Positions 20,383 through 30,775 of a stretch of DNA of 39,117 nucleotides are shown here, piece after piece. Under the pieces are notes generated by a model, which saw only the letters and a list, made by a program, of their open reading frames with translations, was not told where the DNA came from and did not search any database. Both the position numbers and the translations under genes were made by a program. The stretch lies in the NCBI GenBank assembly GCA_013115135.1, contig JABANP010000494.1:1-39117 (forward strand). Reading direction: 5' to 3'. Source of the DNA: Perkinsus olseni. Its lineage: Eukaryota; Perkinsozoa; Perkinsida; Perkinsidae. Every line of letters starts with the position of its first letter. Positions within the stretch are counted from its first letter, which is position 1.

Positions 20383-23300
20383 TCACGAGTTCATTAGACT
20401 TTTTTCAACTCCTCCGAGAGCACTTGCGTTCAAAGCTTCGTTTCGTTGTTGGTTGAGTTTAAGTGTATCGGGGTGTACCTCCGCCTGCAGATCCCCAGGT
20501 GGCAGCTTCTCACGACGACTACTCCACCTCACTAAGTTAACACAAGCACATACTAGGGGAAACTCCGGCTTCATAGCCTTCTCTCTCACTCAGCATGATA
20601 AGAAAGCTCATCAACCAAAAAGATAAAACTCGAATTCCGACTCTATTCTCTACTTCGATGCACCTCGGTCTCAGCACGGTACGGAGCCGTACGATGAATA
20701 CGCACCCAGCCGACATACAAGCTGCGTGCGATGCTTCGTTTCTCGAATACTTACTGCCAGCAAGGAACCCCCTATGGCAATTCAAGAGCAAATCTCGCAT
20801 TAAAGTGGCGCCACTGAAGCGGAGTGGTTGCTCCACCAATGCTCTACACAACGAGTGACTCAAACTCATGCACTGTAACACAAGGACACAATAACCCACG
20901 AGACTTGACGCTCATGTGCAGCACAAATGAAGACGTGGCAATTCGCGACTCGCCCCCGCCAGCTTGCCACTGGCAAGCGGCGTTATCATATTACAAAACA
21001 GCACCTCCGGGAATTGAACCTGGGTCGGCAGGGACGGAAACCTGAAGAAGGTCTGTTCATCAACTGAGGATCCCGCAGAAGCCGATTCTAGCGCAGGTGT
21101 TGGCGAGGACATATCCAAGACAATAAGCGCAAAAAATGACACCCGCCGGGTTAGAACCACGAACCTCAGGGATCACGCCCAACAACAGCCCCACCTCCGC
21201 TGTTTCCAACTGCCTTTTCTGCAACTCCGTGATGAGCTGTCGTCTCAGCACTCGCTTCTCTTCATCAGTCAATTCCAATTTAGCATTGAGAACCTCCATA
21301 GGAAACAGAGGTGGCCAGTGAAAGGAGGTGTTGAGGTCTCGGTCGTTCTTTTCTATTCCGAAAATGATATTTATTCTCCTCAGGCTTCAAGTTGACTTAG
21401 CGCGCGCCCAGAACAAACAACCACCGTTCGAAAACATCATAGCGAGATAAAACAGGGTTCACTAGATCTCTCCCGGGTTCCAAAAGCACTCCAAAGACCG
21501 CCTCTCGCGCGTTAAATTGAAGCCTGGGAGCGCTTCTGAAATTCAGGAGAGGCAGTAGTCTATTGCCATGCCACACCGTAATCGCTGAGTAAAAATGTCC
21601 GCTTTTAACGTTCACATGAATCGAGAGCAATAATCAATCGAACCTGTATTATCGCGCACAAGTCGGCCGCACAAGAGAATCTTATGTCCAGCCCTTGAGC
21701 GCGCAGCTGACTGAGAAGATACCTGATAGAATGACTCATTCGGCAGACCTCGGTAAACTGAGATGCTAGTATGAGGCACGCCGGAATAAATCGCCCATTT
21801 TCGAGAGACTGACGTTTATACGAGGTGAAGGCCCACTTTCGTCTGTCCTTGGGATGCTTCGCTAGGTTAGCGTCAGTGTTCTGCAAAACCTCTCTCACCG
21901 ACCATGTACCCGAGACTAAATCACGGAGGTTCCAGGTTCGATCCCTGCAGCCGACAACTCTACCATCAGCCGGCGCAGGCTCGGCGAACACGAATCTGTC
22001 CACAGTGGTGGTCATCGGCACTGAGCTTGGCTCGCCCGACTTGGACGTCTTCACCTCCTCTGAACGACAGCCAATCTGTTGAACACATGACCATCCCCGA
22101 AGGGAAATTTTCAAGAGAAATGCCCCACTGTGAATGGTGACGACACGGAGAGAATTTTTTCCTGGAAATTCTCTGAATTTTTCGCTGAAAATTTGGCCGC
22201 CTTTGCGTGAGCTGCTTGATAACGAGAATGCACGCTTCCAGGCAGCTCCTTGCTCTGCCACCGATAAAAATGGCGCAAATTCGATCCTTTCAACCTAGGG
22301 CAAGTCGCTGGAGACATAGACGCGAGGAAAACTTCACAAGTTGTGGACAGCCGAAAACTAGTAAGTTACTAGTTTTCGGCTGCCTACAACTCGTAAAATT
22401 TTCCTTGATTCATTAGTAGTAAACCTCTTGGTCCTCTTGACCCATCTTGCAGTTCCTCAACGCTGCTCACCATGTCCAGCAACCTCTCCCTCGAGCAGCG
22501 CTATTCTCTCCATCAGCGCCCGATTCGCTCTAGTCAGTCTCTTACACATAGTTTCCCAATCGACACGGTCCGTGCATCTAACCTGAGATCGTGCGAAATC
22601 TCTCGGAGGCAAACCCAGGTCGCCTAGGGCTCGAACGGAGACGTGAGATACTCTGCTCATCATATCTTAGGTCGAACCAGGTCACCTACAGGGTCAAAAG
22701 ATACGTCTCATTTTTCGAAGGGGCTGTGGCGAGCCGAAGAATTCATCAACCATTTTTCCACCACGGTGACTAAGATTTCGCTCACACTGTTAATCAGTCT
22801 CGAGCATCTCTGCGCAAATCGACAGGTCGCCACGCTCTCATCAAAGGCCTCCAAGTTCACTGCAATATTAGCAACCATCACCGTCATACAGTTGCCCGCC
22901 AGTGAATCTCTCAAAACCTGCGAAACAAAAATCGCTTCGCTCCGCTAGACGTATCTTAGCTCACCGAGGTCAACAACGAGTTTCGATACGGGACGTGAAA
23001 CCGCTGGCCGTTTGCTTTCAACTGGAGACTGTTGATAACTTGCTCGAGAAAATGCAGCGATCGATTGATGTACTTGGCCTCTTGCAACACCTGAACAGCC
23101 ATCACTTGCTCTCTCGCATTTCCTCAACTCTCTCCAGCCACTCGACCGAACTACTAAAATACGATTCCCTGTCATTCGCGTTGTTGAGCTGCGTCACGCG
23201 CCGCTAAAAGGACAAAACTTGTTATTTACTTTCAATCTGACCCAGTCAAGCCTCAGCGTTGAGGAACTGCAAGAGAGCAAGTGACCAAGACTTCACCTGC

Positions 23301-26300
23301 GAGTTGAGGTTGTTCTTCTTCCAAACTCTTTCGCTGCCAGCCAGATCCACCAAATGCAACTTCCACCGCCTCAGTAAATCGGTACCGGTCTCCTTGCCGG
23401 GCGCGCGCTGAGCAGAATAAAAAGACTTGTGAGTATCAGAAACCCAGGATGTACAATATTGGACGAAAAATTTTTGACAGCATAAGAAAGTTTCGAAAAA
23501 TCTTTAGTATTTTCGGCAAGTTGTGTTTCTCACGACGCCGTAGACGGCAGTGGTGGAAGTTCTCTCCATTCGTTTGCCCAGAATAAAAATCTATAGTATC
23601 GCATGGGACTTATGAATAAAGTATTATATGTAGCTCCCCTGAAGAAATGGTTAAAACTAACATTAATAATATGAAAATTATGCATCCCAAAAATTTGCAA
23701 TAATAATTTACTATTTTTTGCTGGAAAAAATACTTCAGCCACGAATCCACCTCTTCAATTAAGAGTAACAGAATGGGGAAACAACAGCTGCGCGTTCGCC
23801 CAGGTTTCGCCCAACTCGAGCCTCACACCACCAACTAGTTTTCGCCTCCCCTGAGTCTTCCACCGAGGATGGCCTCGCACCCTCACCCTCCGTCGCTGCT
23901 AGCTGACCATTGATATCTTTCGCCCCCGTCTTTTACCTGCTCAACCTCGAGAGTGAATATTGTATGGCTCCTGCTAGACGCCATGTTAGCAGCTGTACTG
24001 GATACCATACGGTTAACCTAAGAATCGAAATATCTTCCGCACCGCAAAGATTTTCCGCAACGCCCAAACAGGTGCGGCGATTCAACAGTCGCGATTCTAT
24101 CTCTGCCACTTTGCCGATGCCACAAGCCCCGTTGAACGGGCTGCGGCACAGGTTAGTAAACCATTCTCGAGTCGAGAATGGATGACATATTCTTATTCAT
24201 ATTCTGAATTGGAAATTAATTTTCAATTTCGGGTCCATGTCTTTTTATTTCGCGCCTGGTTCCGACCACCTCACTTTGAAGTTCCACTGCTTCAAATTTT
24301 TCGAAAATGAGGTTGTTTTCTTTGGCCTCGAAATACAGCATCTCAAATTGAAGCTTCCACTGTTGAGATCTCGCAAATTTCAGTCACGGCCGCTCAGCTT
24401 GAGATGAAAACGGTGGGGACGCTGGTGCTCGACCGCAACAGGAAATCATACGCTGGGTGACACCCTACATTGCCAAGCATGAACATATCCAAGGCCTCGT
24501 CCTCGGAATCTGTCGTGAGCAGGGAGAGATTGCGGAGTACCACCTCGCCGTTTTCATCTTCGAGGATGCTCACCTGACCAGCTCATGCTTACACTCAACA
24601 ACAGACAACGAACGAGAAATTTCTTGCTCTCTTACGCTTCCTCGCACTTCCTCAACGGAGCGTCCGAGGACGGCACCAGATTTTTACAAACATCTTGTGA
24701 TCTCACGCGCCCTTGCAATTTCTCAATGCCCGCCGGAGAAAGCTCTTCTGCTGTCTTCCCCTCTCACCTTGGGCCAGTTCTCGATCGGTGTTCTTGGATT
24801 AACGCTTTCCCCTAGGAGATCATAAGCATTCTCATTGTACACTTCTAGATAGCTCACCGAGATCTGAACAAAGATACTCCCAAATCGATCACGTGATCGA
24901 TTATCCTCCTCACGTTCGTGACTGCTCCGGGGTTCGAGCTATGATAGCGCTTGACAGCTGCGAAAAGCTCTTCGATGCACCTTGGGATGATGCCCCTCTC
25001 AGCATACCCTTCCCCACCACTCATAGTGTAACTTGGAAAAAACCGTTAGAAAAATTCTCCAGCGGAAATAAAAAAAATAAACAGAGCACGTCTAGAAGCC
25101 AGGCATATCGATTCGAAAAATCAGGAGAAAACGAAGAAAAATTTCCAAGAAAAAACAGAAAGAAACGGCGAAAAGTCCAGCGCGTTACTTACGTTTTGCC
25201 GCTGCCAGTTTGGCCGTAACAAAAAATACACCTGCAAAGGACATCCATTAACGACAAAACTGCATCTACCAAGGAACGAACCTAGGTCGCCAAATGCACG
25301 GCCGCATTAGCCAACCATTATACCACTCACCCATTGTGACCGCTCATGCAGCTCTCCAACACAGGCAATGCCACTTCTTTGAACGCCTCCTCTTGACTCA
25401 CTTCCGTACCCAGCACACGATGAAACGGGAAAGTGTATCTTCCAATGGCAACTCAATTTGAGTAGCTTGAAAGACCACTAGCAACGCTTCACCTAACGCG
25501 CCGATGTTAGACCAGCATCGACCTAAGATTCGCTGAATCTTTGCGCTGCTAGGGGACCTCTTGAGTACACTCTGCGGTGACTCCCACAGGGAACTATCTC
25601 GAATAAGTACCAAGACTCCGCTTATTTCACGTCCTACCACAACTTTCCCATCTCGTAAGCCGGAGTATCCACCCAGCAGTTTGTTGCGAATAAAACGCAA
25701 CATGCAAAAGTGAAGCCACTATGCCACTTGCAGGAATGCCTCATTCTTGCATGTGGCATAGTGGCTGCCTCATTCCTGCATGTGCCATAGTGGCTGCCTC
25801 ATTCCTGCATGTGGCATAGTGGCTGCCTCATTCCTGCATGTGGCATAGTGGCTGCCTCATTCCTGCATGTGGCATAGTGGCTGCCTCATTTTTGCATGTG
25901 GCTTTTCTTCGTTAACAGTGTTAACTTAACACAGAGCGTAATTTCCCCGGAGCCCGGCCTTGGACTGTGCTGAGTGATTCGACCGAAAAGACGACCGTGC
26001 CCCAATCTACTACGAGTCCCTCCCGACCAACTCTCTCGATGTTCGGCCCGGACTAGTATCTGTAAAATGGAGACAACACAGTCGCAACTATAGTCATTAA
26101 CGTTGCGAATATTCCAATCATAACAAAAGGGGAGCAACTGATGTAATGGAATAACAAATTACGAAATGTCTTACAACGCCCGTTCTCCGACGGTCGCCGA
26201 TATCGGAATTCCCGACAAAAAAATCCAAAACTCTTTTTCGCTCATCCTGGCCAATTTTCCTGAAAATTTCATGAGAAAATTTCTGTCGTTTTCGCTCACT

Positions 26301-26467
26301 TATGCCTTCTTGCGCGCAAACTTCGCGGCAAATGAGGGGAAAAAATCTCGCAATTCTCCCTTCACAACCAAGACGCGCTGCCAAGGCATTCGCTGTCTAA
26401 CATATCTCACGACGAATTTTACGACTAGTCGAACCTTATTACCATCCTCACACTTCATCCGAAGCAT
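20383..26467 (-). CDS. kinesin-9 type motor protein (KIF9-like)
   Basis: ATP-driven microtubule motor; kinesin-9 proteins act in cilia and flagella. Exons with consistent phase: 26467-26411 (start), then one or two unresolved N-terminal exons (about 26059 downward, and one ending at 25493), 25451-25331, 25231-25193, 25031-24914, 24863-24768, 24573-24469, 24017-23937, 23407-23297, 23090-22965, 22917-22786, 22582-22471, 22059-21964, 21861 to about 21723, 21352-21195, 21087-21042 and 20531-20383 (stop). Motifs seen: P-loop GQTGSGKT (TYTMSGG follows), VSYLEVYNENAYDLL, switch I NMASSRSHTIFTLE, switch II LHLVDLAGSER, then VPYRNSLLTS and LRDSLAGN. The tail has a coiled coil (LTDEEKRVLRRQLITELQKR). 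The kinesin-9 call rests on LEDENGEVVLRNLS and on a short C-terminal layout like KIF9. The last three exons are less certain. Many introns carry element-like sequence. Confidence 0.88.
20532..21041 (-). other. kinesin intron with tRNA-like 3' end
   Basis: Near its 5' end the minus strand reads GACCCAGGTTCAATTCCCGG, then a TTTT run. The 5' splice site (GTTTCC) is weak, so this boundary is tentative. Confidence 0.5.
21088..21194 (-). other. kinesin intron with tRNA-like B box
   Basis: The sense strand carries GTGGTTCTAACCCGG followed by a six-T run. It is bounded by GTGGGG and GCTAG, and phase 0 fits on both sides. Confidence 0.6.
21862..21963 (-). other. kinesin intron with an antisense tRNA-like 3' end
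   Basis: The plus strand carries CCAGGTTCGATCCCTGCAGC, antisense to the gene. The GGCTGCAGGG-TCGAACCTG arrangement at the intron 5' end also occurs in the WD40 intron at 36525. Confidence 0.65.
22348..22382. repeat. 35-nt perfect palindrome in a kinesin intron
   Basis: Two 17-nt arms (CAGCCGAAAACTAGTAA and its complement) flank a single G. A weaker 18-nt extension continues on each side. Confidence 0.9.
23091..23296 (-). mobile_element. kinesin intron with 27-nt terminal inverted repeats (introner-like)
   Basis: 23102-23128 and 23258-23284 are inverted repeats matching at 25 of 27 positions. They sit 11 and 12 nt inside the two splice sites. CAGGTG occurs at both exon-intron borders, like a target-site duplication that donates AG and GT. 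This is the structure expected of an intron created by a short DNA transposon. Confidence 0.75.
24161..24181. repeat. 21-nt palindrome in a kinesin intron
   Basis: CCATTCTCGA, G, then TCGAGAATGG; perfect with a one-base centre. Confidence 0.9.
24864..24913 (-). other. 50-nt kinesin intron built around a 20-nt palindrome
   Basis: 24883-24902 is AATCGATCACGTGATCGATT, perfectly self-complementary. It takes up 40 percent of the intron, between GTGAGG and TTCAG. Confidence 0.85.
25232..25330 (-). other. 99-nt kinesin intron containing a tRNA-like body
   Basis: The intron begins GTGAGTGGTATAATGG, in which the 5' splice site falls in an A-box-like stretch. An AATGC/GCATT stem follows in the anticodon position, then a T-arm whose five pairs all form (CTAGG-TTCGTTC-CTTGG, with wobbles), and a TTTT run. 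The acceptor stem is missing. It interrupts the kinesin between GHNG and the P-loop exon. Confidence 0.8.
25702..25903. repeat. 29-nt tandem array with inverted flank
   Basis: Five units of TGCATGTGGCATAGTGGCTG plus CCTCATTCC run from about 25748. The 5' flank is an inverted copy of the unit, so the block can fold back on itself. It lies in the unresolved N-terminal part of the kinesin gene, probably an intron. One similar unit occurs at about 10393 in intron 2 of paralogue 2. Confidence 0.85.
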
Positions 26468-26778
26468 AGCCCCCACTCCCCTGTAGCCAGAGTGTTGAGG
26501 GGTAACCGAGGCTGCCAAGTTGTTGTCCTTCGAAATTACTTCATAGCTGCAAGGAGAAATCAATATGATAAGACTAATGGAGGGGTTTGTCGTGGCGACC
26601 GGACACTTTTTAAGGGTATGACCCGCACAGGGATAAGGTTGAAGGGATGGCCATCAATTAGAGCTGCCCACGTTTACTGGGAATTGTGGTACTGGAAGGA
26701 AAATACAGCTACTACAGCAGCTAGGCAAGTTTAAAGAAGGTCCCATTTTTCTACGAACAATCGCCTCCGATGAAGCAC

Positions 26779-27529
26779 TCACCAGAATCCCTTGGGACGA
26801 CTCCGAAGTCCGCGCTCGGCCGGCAAATGCAGGGGTCTCAACCTTGCGAACGTCCGTAGTGGTTTCTGTTGGAAGCCTGTGGGTCGAACCGGTTCGTCGT
26901 CCTGACGGAGCACGTCGAACAGCGATTCACGAGGATTTTCCGGAACGCTAAAAACAGATTTCACGAGTCTCGTGAATCCACTCGCGCATTCCGGAGAATA
27001 GTCTCGCCGTCGGAAAAGCTGCTCAGCGACTTCAGTACCAACTTGAGATTTCGTCGTCAATTCTAGCTTCACATTAACGCTAGTTCATCTATGGGAGTGC
27101 TGGCTCATCCTCCTACTTTTGAGTTGCGCACAGGAAGCTCACTACAGAGCGTGGAGAGGTCCAACGCGGATTCAAATGACGGCATTTTCGGCGTTGCATC
27201 GAGGACAACTTGCAGCCATCCGAGGTGCCCATCAGCAGCAGCAAGCTCACTGTCTCCTTTTCCTACCACCGACAGATCATCGACGGACTCCGGAGGAGAT
27301 CCTGCTGTCGTTGATTCTTCTACAGTGTTGCTGCCTCCTCGAAGGGTTGCCGACATTTCTCGGATATTTGGTCGAACTACAATTCTCGCAATGGAACACA
27401 AATACCCTTCCCGTGACTTCGGCATCCCTATTTTTACAGTAACACGAATTTCGTCTTCAAGGGCAACGAGTAGGAGTGCTGCGGGCTGACGGATAACTGA
27501 GAGGTAGTCAACCTGTTGCAGCAGTCCGT
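26779..27529 (-). CDS. hypothetical protein, two or more exons, 5' end not found
   Basis: An exon starting after GCTGCAACAG at about 27529 runs to about 27109 (AAAA/GTAGGA). Its frame continues after a short intron ending GTGAAG, down to TGA at 26779. Features: VDYLSVIRQPAALLLVAL at the start, an acidic Ser/Gly region (SVDDLSVVGKGDSELAAADG), then a basic C-terminal part (FRRRDYSPECASGFTRLVKS). A 17-nt palindrome (26960-26976, centre T) lies in the last exon. A degraded relative may lie at 12057-12300. I do not recognise the family. The overlapping plus frame (27091-27489) looks like a shadow. Confidence 0.5.
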
Positions 27530-27935
27530 TAGTATGCAGCCCCACTAGGACGAACACCACGACCGATGGGTGGTAAGAAAGGCTCTTAATATATCATCTG
27601 CTATAGCGTAACAGTCTAGCTATGCGAGTAAAGGGTAAGAACAACGCGTCGAGCTATACTCTAAGATTACTCGCCATAGTGACTACAATAACGCTAATGT
27701 CTTCTTCTATAACATAACCTTAGACGATAACCATTCTATCGGCGTTGCAACTTATGCTGTTGTGCAACAGAGACATGCCGGAAACAGGGGAGGGATCATG
27801 ATCGTGTCACCGAGTATCTTACAGGTAGCCGCCTTGGAGGCGGGAGGGTTACAGGACAGTAGGACTTCCTGTACGCATACACAGGCTGTGGATGGCCGCA
27901 CGGCGGAGGGACGGTGTTCATGAAGGTGATTGTCG
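27530..27935. other. intergenic region upstream of the secreted-protein cluster
   Basis: No gene is seen. Confidence 0.5.
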
Positions 27936-27948
27936 TGTGCATGCGTGC
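27936..27948 (+). promoter_or_regulatory. 13-base upstream motif TGTGCATGCGTGC
   Basis: It ends 47 nt before the ATG at 27996. A second GC-rich element, CACGCGTGC, follows within 20 nt, as it does at 29598. Confidence 0.75.
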
Positions 27949-27995
27949 GGGAGTGTTCACGCGTGCCATTGTTAATTCATCGTGACGAGCTGACA

Positions 27996-28178
27996 ATGAA
28001 CCTACTGTTAATCATGTATGGTCTGTTGATGCTCGTAGAGCTGATCACCGCCGGCGGCAAGTCCAAAGATGACGACAAGGAAGGCCTCATCACTGCAGCT
28101 CCGGAGTCCAAAGACGAGAACGCAAACCCCAGCCAAGACAACCCTGGTTACAAAGGCCCGGTGGGCGCCCTAGCATGA
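27996..28178 (+). CDS. short secreted protein, MYGLL family, member 1
   Basis: 60 residues. The signal peptide MNLLLIMYGLLMLVELITAG is followed by a charged, disordered-looking chain rich in Lys, Asp and Pro. The gene at 29658 has the same start (MN-L-I-YGLL-LVEL-TAGG-SK). The duplicated DNA extends both upstream, through the 13-base motif, and more than 500 nt downstream. Function unknown; probably exported. Confidence 0.75.
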   Translation: MNLLLIMYGLLMLVELITAGGKSKDDDKEGLITAAPESKDENANPSQDNPGYKGPVGALA

Positions 28179-28384
28179 CGGCAAAGCTTCGGTGAACTAC
28201 GACGGTTGGAGCAGAGGCCTCTAGGATGACGTCCGTTTAGAGTGATACTGATTCACTCAGTACTTCCCACATTTCCATCACCCGACCAATACGAACTCAC
28301 GAAGTATATGGTTCTATTTTGCTTTTTATTTTCACCCACTGCGTGAAGTTGAGCTGAGGACCTCAGCCTGAGGTCCCATAGTAG

Positions 28385-28634
28385 TTACATGTTTGCACGG
28401 CTACAAAAAGAATGTTGTACTCGACGGCGATGTCCACAGGGAAATGGATTTCGCATCGTCCTCGTTTTCCCGGGTCTCCGGCTGGTAACTTTTTCTTTTC
28501 TGGGAACATCAGATTTTGAGACATTCTTCCAACCGAACCTACGGTGTTGAGTAACAGAGTCCCTGCCGCTAGGAAATCGACTGAAGCTTCTGCTTTGCCA
28601 AAGGAGACGTGGCGGAGAGACTTTTCCAATGTGA
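28385..28634 (-). CDS. basic protein, duplicated unit 1 (3' exon)
   Basis: The minus-strand frame containing GRDSVTQHRR and WKNVSKSD is conserved with 30023-30294. Between the copies most base changes fall in third codon positions of this frame, which favours it over two other open frames in the same place. The exon may start after TTATCTAG. Upstream, 28861-28945 is also conserved (LSTAMQDSLSSSPLRLIR) and may be an earlier exon. The product is rich in Arg, Lys and Ser. No family is recognised. Confidence 0.5.
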
Positions 28635-28860
28635 CTAGATAACACAGTTGAACCATGTGATCACTAGCTTGATCGTGCTCGCGTCCTGAAATCTCCCAAC
28701 ATCTCGGCTACTGGTGGGAGTCTGTAGGACAGAATCAGCTGAAGATGCCAGAAGATCCTGAGGACCGTATGCTCATAGACGGGAGAGCTCATTCGTTTGG
28801 CCAGCCGATGGGACTCTCATTATGGGCGCCTCGATTCCTGTGCTTTCTGTAGTGTCCTTC

Positions 28861-28945
28861 GCGGATGAGCCGCAGTGGCGAAGAGGATAGACTATCCTGC
28901 ATCGCAGTTGACAGCACAATGCATCGACGAGCTAGATTCCGACCG
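28861..28945 (-). CDS. conserved exon, duplicated unit 1
   Basis: The frame reading LSTAMQDSLSSSPLRLIR is matched at 30700-30775 by LSTAIQDSLSSMPLRLIR, again with mostly third-position changes. Splice boundaries are not resolved. Unit 2 has an ATG just before it; unit 1 does not. Confidence 0.45.
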
Positions 28946-29597
28946 CGAAATCTCCCTCAAAAACCCTCTAAGCTCACCAGCAGTGCTGGCCCAGCATGAT
29001 GGATCAAATGGGGCAATACTGGAGCCCATTAAAGTGCGCTGATTTCCGAGTCCAAGTTCACACATACGCAAACTATGAATAATCATGCAGTGAAGCGGAG
29101 GCGCTGATGGCAACGCAAGGACGAATTAAGACCATGGGCATTTCATAGGATTTCCACTGAGTAAGCACGTCTTCAAGTTTAGGATCCTAACGGCAAGTGA
29201 GACAAAACACACAATAGGAGAAGACAGCGCTCCGTGCAAGTGAGTGATGTATTGAGCTACTCAGCGGTAGCTAGTGCGAGTTCCTTGAAGGAACTTCCTT
29301 CCAACTGAGTTGACTTGATACAGTTACCGCCATTGATATATCCTTTTTTTTCTTTGATAAGGAGCGGAGGAGCACTATAACACCACTCAGTGTGGTGCTT
29401 ATAGTGACGAGTACTTGCCGGTTGAGGGCATCTCTCCTCACCTGACAAGCACTGCGATGTAGCCCAAACCCCTTCACTCGTTATCTGCACTCTGTCAATA
29501 TGCCTATGATCAGTACCCGCTGATATGTGATTGTCGTGTTACTAAGTTGGTTTGAATCTTCTTCGCAATATTGAAATGCTGCTGAGGGAGTTCAACG

Positions 29598-29610
29598 TGT
29601 GCATGCGTGC
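29598..29610 (+). promoter_or_regulatory. 13-base upstream motif TGTGCATGCGTGC
   Basis: It ends 47 nt before the ATG at 29658, exactly as in the first unit. Confidence 0.75.
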
Positions 29611-29657
29611 CGGGGTGTGCACGCGTGCAATTGTTGAGTCATCGTCACGAGCTGACA

Positions 29658-29855
29658 ATGAACACACTGTTCATCACGTATGGTCTGTTGTTGCTCGTAG
29701 AGCTACTTACCGCTGGCGGTCCGTCCAAGGAGAATGAAGGAGTGGACACTAACGAGGGCCAGGATAACACTGATTTTGAAGAGTATGTGGCACCCCTGCT
29801 AGAAGGCGACTTCTATGCCTCATTTTATCACGACGGTGAGAGCGGAGGTCACTAG
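29658..29855 (+). CDS. short secreted protein, MYGLL family, member 2
   Basis: 65 residues. The signal peptide MNTLFITYGLLLLVELLTAG is followed by an acidic chain ending in DFYASFYHDGESGGH. It is a tandem duplicate of 27996-28178, about 1.66 kb away. The signal region is far better conserved than the mature part, a pattern seen in fast-evolving exported proteins. Confidence 0.75.
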   Translation: MNTLFITYGLLLLVELLTAGGPSKENEGVDTNEGQDNTDFEEYVAPLLEGDFYASFYHDGESGGH

Positions 29856-30022
29856 GATCAAGCTGACGTCCGTTAAGGGTGTTGCTGATTCACTCAGTAC
29901 TTTTTACTAGTCGAGCAGTTAACCAATACGAGCTCACGAAGTACATGGTTAGATTCTCTTTTTACTCACACCCACTACGTGAAGCTGAGCTGAGGTGCCG
30001 TGGCTGTTGTATGCTGGCAAGG

Positions 30023-30294
30023 CTACAACAAAAGGCCTACAAAAATAGAGTGTTGTATTCGATGGTGGTGAAACCGAAATTGATTTCGTATCGTACTCGT
30101 TTTCCCCGGCCTCCGAGGAGGTCGGCTGGTCACTATCTTCTTTAGAATATTTACCTTCGATGTTTTGAGATCAATTTCATCAGATTTTGAGACATTCTTC
30201 CAACTGGACCTCCGCTGTTGAGTAACGAAGTCCCTACCAATAGGAGATCGACTGAATCCTCTGCTTCGCCCGGGCGAAGAGAGTTCTGCACTGT
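30023..30294 (-). CDS. basic protein, duplicated unit 2 (3' exon)
   Basis: Counterpart of 28385-28634: GRDFVTQQRR, WKNVSKSD and RPGKTSTIRN in one frame down to TAG at 30023. A block of about 30 nt is inserted relative to unit 1. The open frame continues upstream to 30370 without a clear ATG. Confidence 0.5.
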
Positions 30295-30365
30295 CTACAT
30301 AACACAGTTGGACCTTGTGATCACGAGTTTGTACATACTCGCGTCCTGTTATTAGCTCGCGCCAT

Positions 30366-30452
30366 TTCAACTACTCTACTCTTCTATCTTGTTCACTATG
30401 AACCCAATCGACCTACGTTGTGTTCCACAACCGCACCTAGTGCAACGAGATA
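30366..30452. repeat. dispersed repeat, partner at 7523-7610
   Basis: See 7523-7610. The block is present in duplicated unit 2 but not at the matching place in unit 1, so it was probably inserted after the duplication. Confidence 0.6.
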
Positions 30453-30699
30453 GTGCACTTCCCTTGTCCACAGCCAGGCACGTGCGTCTGCAACAGGCAG
30501 TTGGTGGTAACCTGAAGGGCAGAATCAGCTTATAATGGCACGATAGGAGTTTCGGGAGAGCGTATGCTCGCAAACGGGAGAAGAAATGCACTTGTTTGGC
30601 CACACGCATGGAGCTCTGCTTCATCCTCTATAATAGAAAAAGAAACGATGCTCCACTCAGGTGGCATACGCCGATAGAAGTTCTATCTGCACTGTTCTT

Positions 30700-30775
30700 C
30701 GCGGACCCGAATGAGACGGAGTGGCATCGAGGATAGACTATCCTGTATCGCAGTTGACAGCAAACTCATTGCGAA
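30700..30775 (-). CDS. conserved exon, duplicated unit 2
   Basis: Begins ATG AGT and reads MSLLSTAIQDSLSSMPLRLI, matching 28861-28945. It could be the first coding exon of the basic-protein gene. The exon end is not resolved. Confidence 0.45.

Noticed and set aside
22825..23207. Plus-strand frames over the kinesin exons
   Set aside because: They are antisense shadows of exons encoding clear kinesin motor motifs.
25232..25330. A functional tRNA gene
   Set aside because: The acceptor stem does not close and the segment is removed exactly as an intron of the kinesin gene.
25702..25903. CRISPR array
   Set aside because: Units abut without spacers, and the locus lies within a eukaryotic gene.
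27091..27489. 132-codon plus frame
   Set aside because: It overlaps the minus gene, which has matching splice sites and better composition; the plus frame has none.
28363..28656. The 97-codon minus frame containing GRMSQNLM as the coding frame of unit 1
   Set aside because: Between the two units its differences fall mainly in first and second codon positions, whereas the WKNVSKSD frame shows third-position changes.
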